From positions 96,719 through 160,718 of the forward strand of contig NZ_JBBPFS010000008.1 in the NCBI RefSeq assembly GCF_038069765.1: 64,000 nucleotides of DNA, given 5' to 3'. Position numbers and translations under genes: made by a program. The notes beneath the pieces were generated by a model that was given only the letters and a program-made list of their open reading frames with translations, made no database searches and was not told the origin of the DNA. Position 1 is the first letter of the stretch, and each line of letters opens with the position of its first letter. The stretch is from Arthrobacter_B sp038069765 (lineage in GTDB: Bacteria; Actinomycetota; Actinomycetes; Actinomycetales; Micrococcaceae). Shown here in pieces: positions 26,255 through 32,867 of this stretch.

Positions 26255-26786
26255 CGTCTCCAAGGTCCTGCCGCCGGCGCTGGTCCTGGCAGTCCTGGTG
26301 CTCCTTGCCGGCATCGAAGCGGAACTTGGGCCGCTCGGCGTCGTCGCCCTTCTCGCCTGCATCGTGGGCATCCCGGGCACCATTTACAAGGCATCCAAGC
26401 GGCCCTTTCAGCGCAGGGGGCTGCCGGACCGGCTGCGGATCAAGATTCTGGCCGTGCTGACGTTCACCGGCATGGTGGTCTGCTTCCTGATTCCGGTCCC
26501 GTCGCCGGTGCCGCTCACAGTGGCAGCGCTGTTCCTGGGTAACGTGAGCCTTGTCTTTTTCCGCCGCTGGCTCAACGTCTCAGCCCACGTATCGGTCATT
26601 ACCTTTGCCGCCTTGTGGGTCATGTCGACATATGGGGGCGCTTGGGCGTGGCTGTTGATATTATCGCCGTTGATGATATTCAGCCGGGTGTCCCTTCGTG
26701 AACATACCTGGCGGGAGGCGCTGTCAGGTGCATCGCTTGGACTGGCAACCTTCTGCTGTTTTCTCGCAGCTATGACTTGGAGCTGA
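26205..26786 (+). CDS. PAP2-like membrane protein, second of two in this cluster
   Basis: The 193-residue hydrophobic protein has about five membrane segments. The C-terminal block SAHVSVITFAALW and SRVSLREHTWREALSGASLG aligns with the SVHSAV and SRVKLGDHTPTQVLAGHAAG block of the protein at 24034, placing it in the PAP2 superfamily. SR-x5-H is kept but the last Asp is Glu. It starts at a TTG inside the 3' end of the MAB_1171c-like gene, with an AGGCAGAAGA purine stretch upstream; a later start near 26241 is possible. The gap to the XRE gene is 5 nt, so the operon continues. Confidence 0.7.
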   Translation: MSTTVHRPGARLALAASVSKVLPPALVLAVLVLLAGIEAELGPLGVVALLACIVGIPGTIYKASKRPFQRRGLPDRLRIKILAVLTFTGMVVCFLIPVPSPVPLTVAALFLGNVSLVFFRRWLNVSAHVSVITFAALWVMSTYGGAWAWLLILSPLMIFSRVSLREHTWREALSGASLGLATFCCFLAAMTWS

Positions 26787-26791
26787 AATAC

Positions 26792-27223
26792 GTGAACGAT
26801 TTTGATCTTTCCCCGGAGCGCACTGCAGGCCTCCGTCGAGCCGAAACGCTTGCCAGGAAGATCAATCTCCTTTTGGACGTCATCATGTCCGAATCGGGCA
26901 AACCCTTTGACTATCCGGCCATCCGGGACGGCGCCCAGAAAGCCGGTTACTACCTTTCCCGCACCAGATGGTCACTGCTGAAGTCCGGCAAGGAACAAGT
27001 GGTGCCGGACGAGGCCCTGCGCGCCATAGCCACAGTCTTTGACGTGGATCCGGAATATCTGCTGCAGGACGGCGGCAAGCTACCCGAAAGGGTGGAAGCC
27101 GAGCTGGAGCTGCTCCGCAGCCTGCGCCGAGCGGAAGTCCGCAATTTCGCCGCACGCGCCCTCGGGCCAGTGGACCCCGAGGCGCTGAAAGCGATAGCAG
27201 CAATTCTGGACGAAGACTCCTGA
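26792..27223 (+). CDS. XRE-family helix-turn-helix regulator
   Basis: The GTG at 26792 (GGAG 9 nt upstream) gives 143 residues; a TTG at 26777 is an alternative. The N-terminal ~90 residues are a helix-turn-helix of the kind found in actinobacterial XRE proteins (KINLLLDVIMSESGKPFDYP, LKSGKEQVVPDEALRAIA, FDVDPEYLL). The tail (AELELLRSLRRAEVRNFAAR and PEALKAIAAIL) is helical and may dimerise or present a cleavage site. It is the last gene of the PAP2 / ImmA / MAB_1171c / PAP2 unit and probably its regulator, acting at the dyad 24680-24701 and cleaved by the ImmA-like protease (inference). Confidence 0.82.
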   Translation: MNDFDLSPERTAGLRRAETLARKINLLLDVIMSESGKPFDYPAIRDGAQKAGYYLSRTRWSLLKSGKEQVVPDEALRAIATVFDVDPEYLLQDGGKLPERVEAELELLRSLRRAEVRNFAARALGPVDPEALKAIAAILDEDS

Positions 27224-27248
27224 TCCATTCTTTGGGCGAAATAAAACT

Positions 27249-27277
27249 TTGACCCCGCATGTGACCGATGCTATATT
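27249..27277 (+). promoter_or_regulatory. Strong sigma-70-type promoter for the OYE/FadH-like gene
   Basis: A -35 box TTGACC (27249-27254) and a -10 box TATATT (27272-27277) are separated by exactly 17 nt, the best promoter in this window. The predicted start is near 27284, inside the 42-bp dyad that overlaps the -10 box. Confidence 0.75.
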
Positions 27278-27317
27278 TTCACTCGTGCTTCACACATGTG
27301 TGAGACGCGAGTGAAAA
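27276..27317. promoter_or_regulatory. 42-bp two-tier palindromic operator over the promoter
   Basis: The outer arms TTTTCACTCG (27276-27285) and CGAGTGAAAA (27308-27317) are perfect inverted repeats. The centre TCACACATGTGTGA (27290-27303) is a perfect palindrome about the same axis; only four positions on each side do not match. It overlaps the -10 box and start point, as expected for a repressor of TetR or GntR type binding as one or two dimers. No candidate regulator gene is adjacent. Confidence 0.7.
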
Positions 27318-27331
27318 CCGAAGAATCCCGT

Positions 27332-27401
27332 AACATCCGCTGCCTGTGGGGGGTCAGCGGAATGTTGCTAAGTGAAGCCGGCGGATGATTTCCGCTGGCT
27401 T
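27332..27401 (+). promoter_or_regulatory. Two consecutive hairpins in the 5' leader of the OYE/FadH-like gene
   Basis: Hairpin 1 pairs AACATCCGCTG (27332-27342) with CAGCGG-A-ATGTT (27355-27366), with a bulged A. Hairpin 2 pairs 27375-27385 with 27391-27401 over 11 bp, with one G-U and a TGATT loop, followed by CGCTGCTTTAACC. Because they lie downstream of the promoter at 27249, they could be a leader attenuator or ligand-binding RNA; hairpin 2 could also simply be a weak terminator. Confidence 0.5.
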
Positions 27402-27662
27402 CGCTGCTTTAACCCTGCAGCAACGGCAGTCCCATTCAGCGGGATCCTATGTCCATTTATTTGCGGCGGCGGTTTAGTTGGGTCAGGGGACCCGGAAACC
27501 GTCCCGCACCCGCACCGCACTCGCGCCGCATCCGGCCAACACCACGCCTGCACCATGTCCTCGGCACCCGCCCCCTGCACCACCCCGCACGCCGCCCCCG
27601 CAGCCGCGCAGTGCTGCACCCCGCCGTCGTATGTATACGACGTAAACGTAAGCGGTAACATA
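27402..27662 (+). other. Long untranslated leader with a possible small upstream reading frame
   Basis: Between the hairpins and the ATG at 27663 lie 260 nt without a clear gene. From an ATG at 27558 the frame reads MSSAPAPCTTPHAAPAAAQC... straight into the reductase, so either the enzyme carries a 35-residue low-complexity Cys/Pro/Ala extension or this is untranslated leader. No ribosome-binding site precedes 27558. TATACGACGTAAACGTA near 27630 could be another regulatory site. Confidence 0.35.
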
Positions 27663-29780
27663 ATGATCGTGACTACCAAAACCTTTCCTCACCTGATGGC
27701 CCCGGGCCGCATCGGTCCGATGGAAACGACCAACCGCATTGTCCTGCCCGCCATGGACATGAACGTCTCCGAGCACGGCGAGATTGAACAGGCCGAGATC
27801 GATCACTACGTAGCCCGCGCCGAAGGCGGCGCCGGCCTGATCATCACGGGTGCCTGCGCGATCGCCTTCCCGTTCGGCGCGGCCTCCATGAAGGAGCCGG
27901 GCCTCTCGGAGGACAAGTTCATCCCGGGCCTGAAGGCGCTGGCTGACGCGGTGCACGCCGCCGGCAGCAAGCTCTGCATCCAGTCCACGCATCACGGCAA
28001 AGTGGCCCGAGTGGATACCGCCAACGGCCGGCCGGTGCTCGCTCCGAACCAGCCGGACTACAAGTACGACATGTCCGCGCTGGCCGACAGCACCCCGGCC
28101 GAACTCGGCAAAATGGGCGCAGCCACCGCCGGCAAGCAGATTGTCTACCGCGACATGACGGCGGAGGACATTTCCTGGCTGATCGAGACCTGGGCGGACG
28201 CCGCCGAGCGCATCGCGAAGTCCGGGGCGGACGCCATCGAAATCCACGCCGCCCACGGTTACATCCTGGGTGTGTTCCTGAACCAGCGGGACAACAAGCG
28301 CACGGACGAATACGGCGGCTCCCTGGCCAACCGTGCCCGCCTGGCCTGCGAAGTCATCAAGGCCGTCAAGGAACGGGTCGGGAACCAGCTGGCCATCCTG
28401 GTCCGGGTTTCCGGCGAAGAGTACGGGCAGGAGGGCGGACTGTCGCTCGAGGAAGCCATCGGCGCCTCCAAGATGTTCGTCCAGGCCGGCGCGGACTCCA
28501 TCCACGTCACCGGCTGGGGCCGGAACCCGTTCGACAACTTCACCGACGGACCGCTCCCCAACAAGGTGGGCGCCTACCTGGAGAACGCCGCCGAGATCAA
28601 AAAGCACGTCTCGGTGCCGGTCATCGCCGTCGGCCGCATGCTGCCGGAAATCTCGGAAAAGGCACTGGCCGCCGGACAGATCGACTTCGCCGCGATGGGC
28701 CGCCAGCTGCTGGCGGACCCCGAGCTGCCGAACAAGATCCGCGAGGGCAAGTTCGACCAGGTCCGCCCCTGCATCAACTGCTACCTGTGCGTGGCGGAGA
28801 ACTTCTTTGACGACACGCCGTTCTGCGCGGTGAACCCGGCCCTCGGCAACGAGGCGCTGCTGCCGCTGAAGCCCGCCTCGGCAACCAAGCACGTGGTGGT
28901 TGTCGGTGCCGGCCCGGCAGGCCTGGAAAGTGCCCGCGTCCTGACCGAGCGCGGCCACCGGGTCACCGTCATCGACAAGTCCGACCGCCTCGGCGGCACC
29001 ATGTGGTTCTCCACCATGACCACCCCGGACAATGAACGCCTGCTGAAGTGGTTCAAGTCCGAGATCAAGCGCCTGAACATTGCGGTCAAGCTGAACACGA
29101 AGGCCACGGTGGAATCCATCCGTGCCCTGCACCCGGACCAGGTCATTGTCGCGACCGGCGCCGTCCGGCCCAAGCCCGACTTCCCGGGCGGCGACCTGCC
29201 GAACGTCCAGACCGGCGACACGCTGCGCGCCATGATGCTCGGCACCGCCACCGCCGAGGAGGCCGGCGCCGTGCTGAGCACCCTGGGCAAGCTGGGCCGT
29301 CTGTCCGGCGTCACCAAGAGCCCGGAGTTTGTCCGCCAGTTCACCAAGTTCTGGCTGCCGATGGGCAAGAACGTGGTGGTGATCGGCGGCTCGCTGGTGG
29401 GCCTGGAGCTCGCCGAGTTCCTCGCCGAGCGCGGCCGCAACGTCACGCTGCTGCACGAGACACAGCAGCTGGGCCTGCCGCTGGCCATGCCCCGGCGCTG
29501 GACCGCGGTCAAGGACGCCACCGAGCACGGCGTGAAAATCCACCGCAACGTGAAGATCACCCGCATCACGGAGAAGACCGTCGAATGGATCGAGGGCGAG
29601 CAGAGCTTCTCCGCACCCGCCGCCATGGTGGTCTACGCGGACGGCACGACGTCGGCCGCACCCCTGGCGGACGAGCTGCGGGAGGCGGGCTTCGCCGTCG
29701 ACGTCGTTGGTGACGCCGGCGAGGTCAACTACATCCACGGCGCCATCCATTCCTCCTGGAAGGTGACCACCGAGGTCTGA
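27663..29780 (+). CDS. FMN/FAD/4Fe-4S oxidoreductase of the Old Yellow Enzyme - 2,4-dienoyl-CoA reductase (FadH) type
   Basis: The 705-residue protein starts at ATG 27663 (LMAPGRIGPMETTNRIVLPAM opens the OYE TIM barrel). Barrel residues ~10-350 contain EIHAAHGYILGVFLNQRDN (His-Ala-Ala-His active site) and DEYGGSLANRARL. The iron-sulphur cysteines are in RPCINCYLCVAENFFDD and a following FCAVNP. The C-terminal half has a dinucleotide fold (VVVVGAGPAGLESARVL) and a second NAD(P) fold (NVVVIGGSLVGLELAEFLAERG). Such enzymes reduce conjugated enoyl substrates with NAD(P)H. The gene has its own promoter, operator and terminator, and is followed by an FMN-dependent hydroxy-acid dehydrogenase. A similar pair accompanies mycofactocin loci, but no mycofactocin genes are seen here. 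Confidence 0.88.
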   Translation: MIVTTKTFPHLMAPGRIGPMETTNRIVLPAMDMNVSEHGEIEQAEIDHYVARAEGGAGLIITGACAIAFPFGAASMKEPGLSEDKFIPGLKALADAVHAAGSKLCIQSTHHGKVARVDTANGRPVLAPNQPDYKYDMSALADSTPAELGKMGAATAGKQIVYRDMTAEDISWLIETWADAAERIAKSGADAIEIHAAHGYILGVFLNQRDNKRTDEYGGSLANRARLACEVIKAVKERVGNQLAILVRVSGEEYGQEGGLSLEEAIGASKMFVQAGADSIHVTGWGRNPFDNFTDGPLPNKVGAYLENAAEIKKHVSVPVIAVGRMLPEISEKALAAGQIDFAAMGRQLLADPELPNKIREGKFDQVRPCINCYLCVAENFFDDTPFCAVNPALGNEALLPLKPASATKHVVVVGAGPAGLESARVLTERGHRVTVIDKSDRLGGTMWFSTMTTPDNERLLKWFKSEIKRLNIAVKLNTKATVESIRALHPDQVIVATGAVRPKPDFPGGDLPNVQTGDTLRAMMLGTATAEEAGAVLSTLGKLGRLSGVTKSPEFVRQFTKFWLPMGKNVVVIGGSLVGLELAEFLAERGRNVTLLHETQQLGLPLAMPRRWTAVKDATEHGVKIHRNVKITRITEKTVEWIEGEQSFSAPAAMVVYADGTTSAAPLADELREAGFAVDVVGDAGEVNYIHGAIHSSWKVTTEV

Positions 29781-29798
29781 TTTCTCGGCACCTGCGGG

Positions 29799-29844
29799 GC
29801 GGGCGGCACGGTTCTGACGGACCGGGCTGCCCGCCTCTTTTTGC
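29799..29844 (+). terminator. Intrinsic terminator after the OYE/FadH-like gene
   Basis: The arms 29799-29808 and 29827-29836 pair over 10 bp with one G-U and further pairing inside the loop, followed by TCTTTTTG. It lies 18 nt after the stop codon. Confidence 0.85.
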
Positions 29845-29954
29845 CTGCATTCGTTTGCGTTCGTGTGTTTGGACTCGCGTAACGAACGGTTTTCCACTGC
29901 TGCACGGCGTCCCGCCCGTCCTAGACTGGCGGCACACCGAGCCAGAAAGCAGCC

Positions 29955-31163
29955 ATGAAACGCCGAATTCCCCAGTACTCCGAACTCCGCGGCCTCGTCC
30001 AGTTCAAGGCCTTCGACTTGGACCGCCGGCGCGCACGGCTGGCCGGGGCCACCAACGTCTGGGAACTGCGGGACATTGCCAAGCGGCGGATTCCCGCGGC
30101 GGCCTTCGACTATGTGGACGGCGGCTCCTTCGGCGAGCAGACGCTGCGCCGGAACCGGGCGGCGTTCGACGACGTCGAATTCGTGCCGAACGTGCTGCGC
30201 GACGTCACCAGCGTTGACCTGAGCACCAAGATCGCCGGGACTGAAGCTGCGATGCCGGTGGGCATCGGGCCCACCGGGCTGACCCGGCTGATGCACTCCG
30301 ACGGCGAGATCGGGGGAGCGCAGGCAGCGGCGGCATTCGGCATTCCGTTTTCGCTCTCCACCATGGGCACGGCATCCATCGAGGAACTCACCGAGACGGT
30401 GCCCGACGCCGCCAAGTGGTTCCAGCTCTACCTCTGGAAGGACCGGGAGCGGTCCCGGGAACTGGTGAGCCGTGCGGCCGCCGCCGGCTACGGCGCGCTG
30501 ATCGTCACCGTGGACACCCCGGTGGCCGGGGCCCGGCTGCGGGACACCCGCAACGGCATGACCATGCCGCCCACCCTGACCCCGAAGACGATCCTTGACG
30601 CCTCCTACCGGCCGGAGTGGTGGTTCAACTTCCTCACCACCAAACCGCTCGGCTTCGCCAACTTCGAGGGGGAGCGGGTGTCCCTGGCCGAGACGGTGAA
30701 CACCATGTTTGAACCCTCACTGAACATGGTTGACCTGGACTGGCTGCGCGAGACGTGGCCGGGGAAGCTGATCGTCAAGGGCATCCAAAACCCCGCCGAC
30801 GCCGTCGAGGTCTTCGCCCGCGGCGCGGATGCCATAGTGGTGTCCAACCACGGCGGCCGGCAGCTGGACCGGGCCCCCGTGCCGCTGCGCATTCTGCCGG
30901 CCGTCCGCGCCGCCGTCGGGCCCGACGCCGAGATCATCCTGGACTCGGGCATCATGTCCGGCGGCGACATCGTGGCCGCCATTGCCGCCGGCGCCAACTT
31001 CACCCTGATCGGCCGTGCCTACCTGTACGGGCTGATGGTCGGCGGGCGGCAGGGCGTGGAGCGAGCCCTGGGGCTGCTGCGCACCGAAATGACCACGGTC
31101 ATGCAGCTGCTCGGCGTCACCAGCCTTGCGGAGCTGACGCCGGAGCATGTGCGGCGGGTGTGA
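29955..31163 (+). CDS. FMN-dependent alpha-hydroxy-acid dehydrogenase (L-lactate dehydrogenase-like)
   Basis: The 402-residue protein is a complete FMN-dependent alpha-hydroxy-acid oxidase/dehydrogenase. Typical pieces are FDYVDGGSFGEQTLRRNRAA, PVGIGPTGLTRLMHSDGEI, WFQLYLWKDRE and the active-site block VVSNHGGRQLDRAP with the catalytic His and Arg, then ILDSGIMSGGDIVAAIAAGA. It oxidises L-lactate or a related 2-hydroxy acid to the 2-oxo acid, passing electrons to quinone, oxygen or a carrier. A TAGACT -10 box (29922-29927) and an inverted repeat CGTTCGT / ACGAACG (29859-29888) lie upstream. It also resembles MftD, but no mycofactocin peptide or radical-SAM gene is present. Confidence 0.9.
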   Translation: MKRRIPQYSELRGLVQFKAFDLDRRRARLAGATNVWELRDIAKRRIPAAAFDYVDGGSFGEQTLRRNRAAFDDVEFVPNVLRDVTSVDLSTKIAGTEAAMPVGIGPTGLTRLMHSDGEIGGAQAAAAFGIPFSLSTMGTASIEELTETVPDAAKWFQLYLWKDRERSRELVSRAAAAGYGALIVTVDTPVAGARLRDTRNGMTMPPTLTPKTILDASYRPEWWFNFLTTKPLGFANFEGERVSLAETVNTMFEPSLNMVDLDWLRETWPGKLIVKGIQNPADAVEVFARGADAIVVSNHGGRQLDRAPVPLRILPAVRAAVGPDAEIILDSGIMSGGDIVAAIAAGANFTLIGRAYLYGLMVGGRQGVERALGLLRTEMTTVMQLLGVTSLAELTPEHVRRV

Positions 31164-31171
31164 CCCCTTGC

Positions 31172-31262
31172 GACACAGGTTCCCACCCTTTGCTATCTGA
31201 CGGGGCTGGTGTTGTCTCACCAGTAACAGCAGCAACAGAGAGTGGGAACGCGTGCTCGCTCC
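31172..31262. repeat. REP-like intergenic repeat, copy 1 (91 bp)
   Basis: This is the first of two imperfect direct copies 168 bp apart. Each copy is framed by an inverted repeat: GTTCCCAC (31179-31186) pairs with GTGGGAAC (31242-31249), and each ends in GCGTGCTCG. The centre shares GACGGGGCTGGTG and a CAGCA-rich stretch. It looks like a dispersed extragenic palindromic element. Confidence 0.8.
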
Positions 31263-31339
31263 CTTCCTGACGGCGGGGTCGGCGGCCTGCTCCACCACTA
31301 GGAGGCAGGTCCAACCGGGCCGGTTCTCCCCGAGTCGGT

Positions 31340-31430
31340 GACACACGTTCCCACCCTTTGTCACCTGACGGGGCTGGTGGTACCTCAGCAGCAACACCAG
31401 TCACAGAGAGTGGGAACGCGTGCTCGTTCC
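31340..31430. repeat. REP-like intergenic repeat, copy 2 (91 bp)
   Basis: The second copy has the same framing arms (CGTTCCCAC near 31346 and GTGGGAACG near 31410) and the same GCGTGCTCG end. It differs from copy 1 at scattered positions, mostly in the middle. The 77 bp between copies are not repeated. Both lie between the hydroxy-acid dehydrogenase gene and the convergent 3' end of the SAM-riboswitch operon. Confidence 0.8.
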
Positions 31431-31481
31431 GTTTGTTAAGCGTCCGCCGGGCCCTGGCCAGAGCCGGGACCGGCCCGCCGG

Positions 31482-32867
31482 CTAGACCTCCACCGAAGAA
31501 AACGCCCCGCGGTACTTCGCGCCCGGATGCCGGGACGGCAGCCGCGCATCGCCGTCGAACAGCTTCTCCCGCAGCGTGCCGGGACGGTACTCCGTCTGGG
31601 CGAGGCCGCGGCGCCGCAGCTCCGGCAGCACGCCGTCGATGAAGTCCGCGTAGGATCCGGGCAGGATCTGGTTGATGATGTTGATGCCGTCCACACCGGC
31701 GTCCTGCCAGGCCTCCAGCTGGTCCGCGATCTGCTCCGGAGTTCCGGCGATCTGCTGGTTGTAGGCACGGTAGCGGGCGACGTCGGCAATGGTCGGATTC
31801 CCGCCGGGCACCGATGCGAACAGCGCCTCCAGCACGCCGCGGGCGCCGTCGGTCCGCAGATCGCCCAGCGTGGTGCCCAGCGGCAGGCCGCCGAGGTCGA
31901 CGCCGATGCCGCCGCCGATGTGCGCGACGATCGCGTCCAGGTCCAGATACTCGTCGTACTCGGCCTGCTTCGCCTTCACCTCGGCCTCGGTGGAACCGAC
32001 CACAAAGGACAGTCCCGCAAAGAACTTGATGTCCTCGTTGCGCCGGCCGAGACCGCGGGCCAGCGCCCGGACGGAATCGGTGGTTTTCTTCGCGTAGGCG
32101 GTGTGCGGAGCGAAGATGAACACGGCCTCGGCGTTGGCGGCGGCGAACTGCTGCCCGCGCCCGGAGCTGCCGGCCTGAAACAGCACCGGAGTGCCCTGCG
32201 GGGAGGGCGCGGACAGGTGCGGCCCGTCCACTGAGTAGCGCGGACCGCGGTGCAGGATCTTGTGCACCCGCGCCGGATCGGCATGAATCCCGGAGGCCTT
32301 GTCCTGAACCAGAGCGCCGTCGTCCCAGGAGCCCTCCCACAGCTTGTAGCAAACCTCGAGATACTCGTCGGCCCAGTCGTAGCGGCTGTCATGCTCGGCC
32401 AGGCCGTCGCCGCCGAAGTTCCGGTGAGCGTTTTCCAGCACGCTGGTCACGATGTTCCACGCCACCCGGCCGCCGCTCAGATGATCCAGCGTGGACAGCT
32501 GCCGGGCGAACTGGAACGGATGCGCCTGCACCACCGAACTGGTCAGCGCCAGGCCCAGATGTTCGGTCCGCGCGGCCAGCGCCGACTGCAGCACCAGCGG
32601 ATCATTCGCCGGCACCTGCAGGCCGCGCTCCACATGGGAGGCCCAGCCGCCGTCGTGATTGCCGTAGAGCCCGACGACGTCGGCCAGGAACAGTGCGTCG
32701 AACTTCGCCGCTTCCAGCCGGGCGGCCAGATCGGTCCACAGCCCGAGCTCGTTGAAGCGGTGCTGCTGCGCCTCCGGGTGGCGCCACAGGCCGCCGAGGA
32801 TGTGGCTGGTGGTGTTCATGGCGAAGGCGCTCAGCAGCAGTCGCGGGCGTTGCGTGAAAGTTGTCAT
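31482..32867 (-). CDS. LLM-class flavin-dependent monooxygenase (NtaA/SnaA/DszA-like)
   Basis: The 461-residue protein is a luciferase-like FMN-dependent monooxygenase of the NtaA/SnaA/SoxA subfamily. It has LLSAFAMNTTSHILGGLWRHP at the N-terminus, FDALFLADVVGLYGNHDGGW, the SSVVQAHPFQFARQLSTLDHLSGGR-type strand (here AHPFQFARQLSTLDHLSGGR) and VLFQAGSSGRGQQFAA. With FMNH2 and O2 these enzymes cleave C-S or C-N bonds in sulfones, sulfonates, nitrilotriacetate and similar compounds. It is the last gene of the SAM-riboswitch operon and its start overlaps the upstream stop by 4 nt. No flavin reductase gene is nearby, so FMNH2 must come from elsewhere. Confidence 0.93.
   Translation of the reverse strand: MTTFTQRPRLLLSAFAMNTTSHILGGLWRHPEAQQHRFNELGLWTDLAARLEAAKFDALFLADVVGLYGNHDGGWASHVERGLQVPANDPLVLQSALAARTEHLGLALTSSVVQAHPFQFARQLSTLDHLSGGRVAWNIVTSVLENAHRNFGGDGLAEHDSRYDWADEYLEVCYKLWEGSWDDGALVQDKASGIHADPARVHKILHRGPRYSVDGPHLSAPSPQGTPVLFQAGSSGRGQQFAAANAEAVFIFAPHTAYAKKTTDSVRALARGLGRRNEDIKFFAGLSFVVGSTEAEVKAKQAEYDEYLDLDAIVAHIGGGIGVDLGGLPLGTTLGDLRTDGARGVLEALFASVPGGNPTIADVARYRAYNQQIAGTPEQIADQLEAWQDAGVDGINIINQILPGSYADFIDGVLPELRRRGLAQTEYRPGTLREKLFDGDARLPSRHPGAKYRGAFSSVEV

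Noticed and set aside
24762..27223. Prophage or integrative-element immunity region (ImmA/XRE)
   Set aside because: No integrase, structural phage gene or attachment site was found; the partner genes are membrane proteins of chromosomal type.
27372..27662. N-terminal extension of the OYE/FadH-like protein to 27372
   Set aside because: The extra ~97 residues include the leader hairpins and are not homologous to the family; the barrel starts right after ATG 27663.
27483..30296. A 937-residue minus-strand open frame opposite the OYE/FadH-like gene
   Set aside because: It is antisense to a clearly conserved enzyme, has the composition of a GC-rich shadow frame, and shows no domain.
29955..31163. 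Mycofactocin locus (MftD and FadH-type reductase)
   Set aside because: The two enzymes resemble mycofactocin-associated families, but no precursor peptide, radical-SAM maturase or MftE/MftF gene lies nearby.
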